From positions 1-35,275 of IMG/VR virus record IMGVR_UViG_3300025141_000355: a stretch of DNA of 35,275 nucleotides. One strand, written 5' to 3'. Every line of letters starts with the position of its first letter. Within the stretch, counting starts at the first letter, position 1. Under the pieces are notes generated by a model that searched no databases, was not told where the DNA came from, and saw only the letters and a list, made by a program, of their open reading frames with translations. The position numbers and the translations under genes were made by a program. Shown here in pieces: positions 33,101-35,275 of this stretch. The DNA is from a virus.

Positions 33101-33186
33101 GCGTCCATTACCTCTTCTTTCGTAACCGTACCAGGTCCTTCCGTGAGAAATTTTTCGAGAATCTGGTCGTCAGTTAGCTGGGGCAC
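21172..33186 (-). CDS. Giant polyvalent virion protein, 4004 aa
   Basis: This single 12-kb frame resembles the 'polyvalent proteins' of phages, multidomain proteins thought to be delivered with the DNA. Visible modules: a charged N terminus; a hydrophobic Gly/Ala segment (about 335-375) that could span a membrane; two Pro/Glu linkers (about 1000-1035 and 1299-1328); a ParB/sulfiredoxin-like domain (about 1353-1428) with DGRHR at 1405-1409; a gluzincin-like metallopeptidase with HELSH (1778-1782) and a third ligand in NEWAAD (E1832); a second HELLH (2009-2013) with a candidate third ligand in SVDELIS (E2074); long helical regions; and a C-terminal module (about 3490-3720, including FEKTYMRSTILFYSYFRKN) typical of large polyvalent-protein-associated domains. 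The start is GTG at 33186 after AGGAAA. I found no transglycosylase, polymerase or ART motif by eye. Confidence 0.85.
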   Translation of the reverse strand: MPQLTDDQILEKFLTEGPGTVTKEEVMDAIDIASEYERERLGPRPQLDKKEPKKEPEEGPIDPRIARIPNEPTRRERSEVRIALREATLADIESTPGVTAEEARRRMDMVDHMMDYYPWGHAPTLSNPPSVERVRELLADDPDDRPAGGPNLREVDTTSVRKIIEAIDSGASDEEVEKLIGEAPIAAWPEEILMTRGLMQAWGRAFGPRVVDLPRTEAAVRVPEQRWAGRREVERKYREMLEDEGIGAAMSAVWAPNAKMSLEEAEQLKLYLPDAPEYDGWATAVSTLSGSGAGILSGSGAVKAISSRLPGGTTTMKQAARAVGSRVLPKLIPAAVTAAEGGTVGATGGPVGIVAGAIIGGVIGWAGGHVYEEMDRGGGDFWKPVPAFGKAAKDDGWYFALPAGMVNLSSRIQVKLGFGTQSLIPIFLSGDDAERFRTEIARSRPTESFEQIVRELQTAKENGMSDKEIRTNLGPTFRGMVSNNAWLDLPPEMRLGNLSTTAMKRWARLNPQAAKDKSRPGLARIVDEINREGGNSISDTTLLNALESVAIGQLPESVYAGSIPAEESWADAVLIAAGVSIGAIETTGGGAAGSRGMEQAMGRLMLRTKEVDGVPQVVEGSVGRIMRVIGAATEFYAEAPIPYITPAGRDFQRSGTTMIRSPDSTYLSRILANIQTGEMGFARHMTDDALARGHERGSMQYDVLGALGLLADWTVYWERPFIASVGVPTGGGIRAYRTNKDLTGAGMKLSERSRFMLAAANSWVFTKTLSADALPVQIAINNLEDLIPGGKVLADVEEAIARTGEGALGRTERKVAQQVRDHMSETGGTYAEALDIVDKKMDADVWTVMRFMMETSLKNAILRGDVDVLDIIPSKWHNNGKVDPGSALHDTLKVAGVDDPMRDVIEHVVSGSRKNGRLHLAGLERLMSEGDPGTQQLRTTPEYIRVKEGIQALVEAGDIEQLHGAWMLGLMEQNAWRMSYDADVPSIKTPVDWFRAVEIRRRGKPPEPPETPDDVGGGPGVAPEPVEVEAPEPLPSSKEIAEELSKPLEEMTGNYKWDSKTGTWKATKRPSVLAPDFDAPLVPSVPRKLSYVSWEGESFGWHLPTGEGLDFPPDMQALGVEIAQQPGRKDILQALGLNPKEARYVRRLEAERPGEGRPVGLLWVADDDFLSLRGGTLYVTLQDLTLDIRSSARTAAEADIQVVFADVLEKAVTAQERKIILDDFGERITRGWAQNNQIAPSAMVTIMPGRASEIGSRTHLADDLYGLPTITKSIETEDGYTIVLAEPHPRWAKERVKAEAPPPRVEEIEAPPVEEVPAPRVEEPEAPSTEPKYPLADRGDWYGDADYEARDGHMVSMSPDEYLKRVRPLDPDDPIARENIDDLKSHIQSGRTLDPLAIYADGKEDGRHRAYAAKELGIQRVPVILFGKQAEEVPTPKDKFWVSEKAREPEDVPDKVRSVEVGPTLRERAMDVLSKDLSKMKKAGLIKIIQDLVIIPDKDPKWLQQYTAKELAGAVQRWAELYGRYPILTGKAAPGPIESGAANFQRRMAMSHIDQMSFDGHLSTEGAAILHKVMDRLPSEWFERVDFRGIEDPEVLEDRRVFGQTYLERAADSQLDDAALVQQLKAITTIKTRKATKLKAATAKKMAGLSGDELFSELATMIDETLYRLADEKAFVNNPGFRLDYDTAFMDAATPYFVEIARRLFEDPDVKIRHGWSGMQEMLQDYARQGKIPPNLVSLGTEGSILRVNGRIEAILGSITNEFMGFHDKDVLVFHVLHELSHTLMKNILTDDELSAMRRAFDVHKKAGFEGWHRRDDVAVVKQKSIEPVFNEWAADMLASNLLGHRGFDELMAAIEADEFGDVAHAAKGEVEVIDLEPGVGDLSTQELEAKIESLEDGRAIADWLSENADNPSYRTILKLISPHLDGVSARIYRGKKPAGLAREERIPPDILDETSGTKAVSKVVYDIPKTSKKTGEQVPVDPSKFKAVIWFRSESIKNHGISSETIVHELLHGATQRRLIDASWMPNVENTALGKAYLELEGVRAYVRQEWTRTKVPGWDQSRIEYATSSVDELISFGLTNKGFQEILKGIRTKGNKTAFTRFVELIRDLLGIDAKETNALTDVIRLTEDILGADLEELTIRTATVRSFSQEVRTIFKNLFARIASVLKRTYDDEGIIKSLDIDKDVAEYFTDFVDRLMKEEVEVENIRRIYERRSNESRLLFSISSSKRMVRLRDVSDVEPSTVPQQELEQAVQGAGFIDLSDAKRAMQDAYLSFEEYEHAYAASRQGLGPEEIWDIPVSGQAAVRVNDLRKQWESLTDDIMTRHREGRLDGIEEMEAGANELLSRLQAAMLELQTDRDGVSSGGWASTEESLYRIYQEFLNTREDPEARLQAVDHLRAEEMQGKKVTKKEYDAYFAERIRGIIKSSPVAPGGETMLEMPRLATLKTNALLNRAKKSWQIRSEVKKKNPQAQNFVDEHALAAWNLQRIQVNKLPPDIQAALELTVRDAGGPRGPKRPQAGGPDEPTPSSQFEILFHGAPGEEGGYFSFDPDSYSALVDVLKFGNYKTLVRANALLLSKFMGEKWTQGFVRHFETTRDDAGRFILTERGERQAARSFEYYIRSATSTHGGLKRYLDQAYLTLQDYWAKIRGQVSILPPEVRNFFDRFLRPELRYESDAIKLTQKATRKHPKTFLAETAQERLLAEVQPRKAKQRAFWAVNKDPRVVRAELGIQEGQTHIDPTELLVSAVGYIAAEQSKKLLGPERIFMITPRSMVPEKRRKAVQKRMADRIHTAIGAPFPGWRAIRNKAGDIIIPEAERPTLTAGRRWQDDKMDLGAEVGWHELDPAQQAGMKVLAQDLARHPMGNVVPDRLLVPDADLSTMFQDEWASVIEAVSDIEAGAGAKRAHYSEEIDPSMAYALWNAMKSGVVDLSDSSESVDRLVKNMRRMFKLEEFAGGNLGPVYSQVLQKNIRMMEGAPREILLIVRDALKNEKELTLQQVFVKLKNTLRPPVDPSVVDDIMGTINLEHIDPKMTSKTTGLLEFLREWTGAEKARLYSESTEKSSDFLSGKEQMGPGYHFATGEEGMSKVEYIISNHHMFERVLAASSRYTENQRMNILQPLRRYAMSLEEAKAGGKSGLDWIGELTDDDLVSLGDVFGHIEMALESAHNRITEVGNWIAIAAAGERDAAILLNMTVKEKAAFYKWFYQGDFVKIFDRMLDKGREAGHVVDKFTSYQINQALLNMIVRLRAYELMGDTSRDLARYGLMTDVTELGKDLPLFDAVTKAYTGFRRDAHIDMVQFYIQMHLNYQATELLYQKTVDVLAPDGTPTGETRVTWTSRPPDAPASEEGKSMLSPQRAEYAKRQGWKQDPRIPGNMHEMAAYTEAMEILDRVGVKLSTEAWERVTFHDGTESLMPAGAAREYYDALDRLAEVGTARSGAAPARSFLIGKQGRQALKERPTGVDVEQWGKVLAEGQLGKTIDEMMRLFPMTARHTRMGVTTGIFLPNPAYYIGVGIGAYYQMYEGMGPIGSLRAVATNNEMKMALIARKWREGEYKRYAKPIPTKSGETLTVDMLDMETDLYGMKSGFTYAETQRGVEALMQKEFRVARRGPLGKAMAKVFDQDRLIETSTAIDNYFRLSAYVDARVRGATPHAAAELARKTGLDYAALTEFEKTYMRSTILFYSYFRKNMDLFWDTLLTNPERIIGQMRLVRGIQQIALEEDPEVVLKQYAQTRLPVGFKDAAANQHVLNQWMYIVPPLPYQDAILWPLNFIDSLKGDNEAIRGLVGHVAPWWQAPFVFAQEKDIFWGKELELYNRVPTWLVEWDLNMTGGMLVKDVFDVQLRAHADQSKRDTKGMERWYHARNGKMWWIWRNLMQIPTAGRSMDTISAIDRANLGPVEWMNAKTKELGRGWDPASDRRMRPSDFSEDTMSPRRGLEWYDEFLGLMGIRPMPIEHGFIAGKKIQQRHIADLRKATSRAELSDPYRYEGGILSHTIPGFKPPK

Positions 33187-33194
33187 AGTGTTTC

Positions 33195-33974
33195 CTATTC
33201 AGTTCCGGCATCTGCAGATTTCATAGATGATGGCCCAAGAGGAAATTCTTCTTCTCTCTTCAGATCTCCAGCAGAGACTCTCCTACGAATCTCTTCCATG
33301 GGCACACCCTCTCCCATCCACTCAGCTACCTGCTCATGGCGGCCTTTCTGAGCTTCCAACTTCCCCTCGTAAGAAGTAACGGGAAGATCTGGAAGAGGCG
33401 CTCTTACGTCTGGTACGTCTACCACTGGTGGTGGATTTATCACGTCCGCCCACTCCTGATAGAGCCAATGGCCAGGAGCGGGCTCTATCGGGAATCCAGC
33501 CGCGTCACGTTCCAGAGCGGAACTGTTTTCAGTGAGCCACAAGCGTTCTCGTTTTCGCTGTGCTCCTCTCTTCAATGCTTTGCCCATAGGATCCCTGGAG
33601 GGACCGAGTGGACCGCCCATGAATCCACCTTCTTCTCCCCGAAGGTCCGACCAGTATTGAGGGTCTTTGACTTGGCCAGCCGTCTTGACAGGCGTTGGCG
33701 CGGGACTGTCGCCAAACTTCGCCTCTGGCTTCAATAGTTTTTCAGATTCACCCCAGACACGATTAGCCTGTTGTGGGCTCCACGTATTTGGTCGCGGCGT
33801 CTGTGGCGGTGGCGCCTTCTTCTCCGCAGCGGGCCTAATCCTCACAGTAGGAGCTGCGGGTGCGGGTTCCAATCGCATCGCCGATCTCAAAGCGGCATCA
33901 TCTGAAGGGGGTGGCGCCTCAGTAGGTTCAGGCGCTGGCCTGCTTGGGCTCAAGCCTTTTCGTGTGTATCCCAT
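33195..33974 (-). CDS. Proline-rich virion/internal protein (259 aa)
   Basis: The ATG at 33974 overlaps the upstream stop (TGATG), which fixes the start; a longer frame up to 34049 is rejected. The first 100 residues are rich in Pro, Ala and Arg and probably disordered. The C-terminal half is helical and charged, with LEAQKGRHEQVAEWMGEGVP as a clear helix. No signal peptide or known domain. It lies 8 bases upstream of the giant gene and probably works with it as an internal or ejection-associated protein, by context. Confidence 0.65.
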   Translation of the reverse strand: MGYTRKGLSPSRPAPEPTEAPPPSDDAALRSAMRLEPAPAAPTVRIRPAAEKKAPPPQTPRPNTWSPQQANRVWGESEKLLKPEAKFGDSPAPTPVKTAGQVKDPQYWSDLRGEEGGFMGGPLGPSRDPMGKALKRGAQRKRERLWLTENSSALERDAAGFPIEPAPGHWLYQEWADVINPPPVVDVPDVRAPLPDLPVTSYEGKLEAQKGRHEQVAEWMGEGVPMEEIRRRVSAGDLKREEEFPLGPSSMKSADAGTE

Positions 33975-35275
33975 CAGCGTTGTCCTATTCTGACAGTTGC
34001 GACCATGTCTTGGTACATCTTCCGCTTCCTCGGGCCGGCACCTGCCCACCCCCCGGCACGCTGAACCTCACGAATATCGACAATCTCACCTGTTTGTGGA
34101 TTCTGCCTTATTACGTACTGTAGGGCCTCGAGTTCTTTAGGGTACCACCTGGTAGAATACACCAAGCCGGAATCTTGCGTGTCACGCCTATGAACCTCTT
34201 GGTATTCACCGCCGTACCGATCCCTGCCCTCGTTCGCTACATTCTTGCCCGCCGGGGAAAGTATAGGAGGCTGAATGGGATCCATTCCTCGCGGCCACGA
34301 CTGAATTATTCGGGACGAGGGTGCCGACTCTGGTGGTGAGGTGGGGATAGTTGCCCGGTATTCAAGAATATCTTTTCCTCTTTTTTTCCTTCCAGTCGGC
34401 GCTGGCGTGCCTGGTGGGGGTGTATCCAAGAATTGGAACTCATCCCCGAAACGCCCAGGCCATGTCGGATCGTTGGGTCCAGGCAGTCCGCCACCACCCT
34501 TGCGGAGTATTTCCTGACGACGTTGCTCTTCTGCTTGAGCTCTGCCCTTTTTATCTTCTTTGACATCTCCGGGCGTCGTCCCGGCAATTTCGTATGCGGT
34601 TGGGCCTGATTTTGATCGAGAAGGGGTCGGGTCTTTGATTAGTTCAGGGGGCGAATCGTCGGGTTTGATCGGATCGAATGTGGCTGGCGGTGGTCTATGA
34701 TCTTCAGGAGCCGCACTAGGCTCTTTGGGTTCAAGTTTAATGTCTGGCGCCTCGCGAGGAGTACCAGATAGTTTGGGGGCATAGGGGTCGGTTGCAACTT
34801 CCGCAGGCGTTCCCGCAGGCGGCTCGAGGGCTTCCGTAGGCGGCGGCTCTTCATCCATCTCCACCAGTTCTTGGCGCGGAGCCGATGGGTATCCTCTGTA
34901 TGGGCCAAGGCCTCCAACGATATTGTTCAGACTTGCCTCCATGTACCGACGATCCCCAAAGTCTTCCATGCGGCCGATTTCTTCAGAAATGGCCGTACCA
35001 GCCTCACCCCTAAGTTCTTCCGGAAGCGCATTAAGGCTATGCTTGATGCCAGCAAGTTGTTGCCCATATGCATCGTAGTCTTCATCTTGCCCAGACTCGA
35101 GAGCTCCCCGAATGGCCTCCTTGTAGGTATTGCTAAGAGATGAGACGCGATGAAGCTCTGGGTTGTCTTGAATGTTGGTGCTAACGGCACCCTGGACATC
35201 GTTAATGCCGGCAGCGATCCACTCATACATCGCGGTGACATCGCCTCCTTTCATGGCATTCTGGGCCTCACGCAT
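33974..35275 (-). CDS. Proline-rich structural/internal protein, cut at window edge
   Basis: The frame runs to the last base, which happens to be an ATG on the minus strand, so the true start may lie outside. The visible 433 aa have a helical N-terminal third (about 1-110) and then a long Pro/Ser/Asp-rich, probably disordered region (about 130-330) with repeated PP motifs. A compact C-terminal part (about 335-433) has EYQEVHRRDTQDSGLVYSTR. No domain is recognised. Its link to the next two genes by overlap or tiny gap suggests one structural or ejection module. Confidence 0.6.
   Translation of the reverse strand: MREAQNAMKGGDVTAMYEWIAAGINDVQGAVSTNIQDNPELHRVSSLSNTYKEAIRGALESGQDEDYDAYGQQLAGIKHSLNALPEELRGEAGTAISEEIGRMEDFGDRRYMEASLNNIVGGLGPYRGYPSAPRQELVEMDEEPPPTEALEPPAGTPAEVATDPYAPKLSGTPREAPDIKLEPKEPSAAPEDHRPPPATFDPIKPDDSPPELIKDPTPSRSKSGPTAYEIAGTTPGDVKEDKKGRAQAEEQRRQEILRKGGGGLPGPNDPTWPGRFGDEFQFLDTPPPGTPAPTGRKKRGKDILEYRATIPTSPPESAPSSRIIQSWPRGMDPIQPPILSPAGKNVANEGRDRYGGEYQEVHRRDTQDSGLVYSTRWYPKELEALQYVIRQNPQTGEIVDIREVQRAGGWAGAGPRKRKMYQDMVATVRIGQR

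Noticed and set aside
21172-33186. Giant protein as an N4-type virion RNA polymerase
   Set aside because: The size is similar, but I found no T7-like polymerase motifs by eye, while metallopeptidase-like and ParB-like blocks are visible.
1-35275. Integrase, prophage att sites or tRNA genes
   Set aside because: I saw no tyrosine or serine recombinase motifs, no cloverleaf-like sequence and no direct repeats of att type. A temperate life cycle cannot be claimed from the two HTH genes alone.

Overview
The window is part of a tailed double-stranded DNA bacteriophage genome (Caudoviricetes), not bacterial chromosome. Genes are packed with 1, 4 or 8-nt overlaps. Replication, recombination and DNA-modification genes fill the left side. 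Virion, lysis and a 12-kb giant gene fill the right side on the opposite strand. I see no terminase, portal, capsid, integrase, tRNA, rRNA, CRISPR or insertion sequence, so the head genes probably lie beyond the right edge. The host cannot be read directly. Shine-Dalgarno motifs and sigma70-like promoters suggest an ordinary bacterium, and small spanin-like or holin-like proteins would fit a Gram-negative one.

Layout. (1) 1-6876, plus strand: small unknown genes, an SF2 (XPB-like) helicase, a 22-residue membrane peptide, a GNAT-like protein, a zinc-ribbon protein, and a translationally coupled DNA-modification cassette. The cassette is a short TGT/DpdA-like guanine transglycosylase, QueC (preQ0 synthase), a beta-class DNA methyltransferase and a PAPS-reductase-family protein. 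(2) 6880-14640, mostly plus strand: a sigma70-like promoter, a small protein, an HTH protein, a zinc-finger/TOPRIM primase, a VirE-type helicase, a virion-like protein, two unknowns, then a YqaJ-type exonuclease and a RecT annealase. Two short minus-strand genes interrupt this block: a Lys/Ala-tailed basic protein and an HTH regulator transcribed away from the exonuclease. (3) 14677-35275, all minus strand: a small acidic lipoprotein-like protein, a peptidoglycan-binding endolysin, four diverged beta-rich paralogues interleaved with two small membrane/coiled-coil proteins, fibre-like and virion proteins, a 4004-residue polyvalent protein, and two proline-rich proteins, the last cut by the window edge.

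How it works together. The primase, VirE helicase, SF2 helicase, exonuclease and RecT would replicate and recombine the genome. The DpdA-like/QueC pair would replace guanines in phage DNA with a 7-deazaguanine to evade restriction, perhaps together with the methyltransferase. The giant protein carries a hydrophobic Gly/Ala segment, a ParB-like domain and two HExxH metallopeptidase-like domains. It is probably a virion protein delivered with the DNA. No stretch over 300 bases lacks a gene; the longest gaps are about 101 bases (11968-12068, divergent promoters) and 72 bases (21100-21171).
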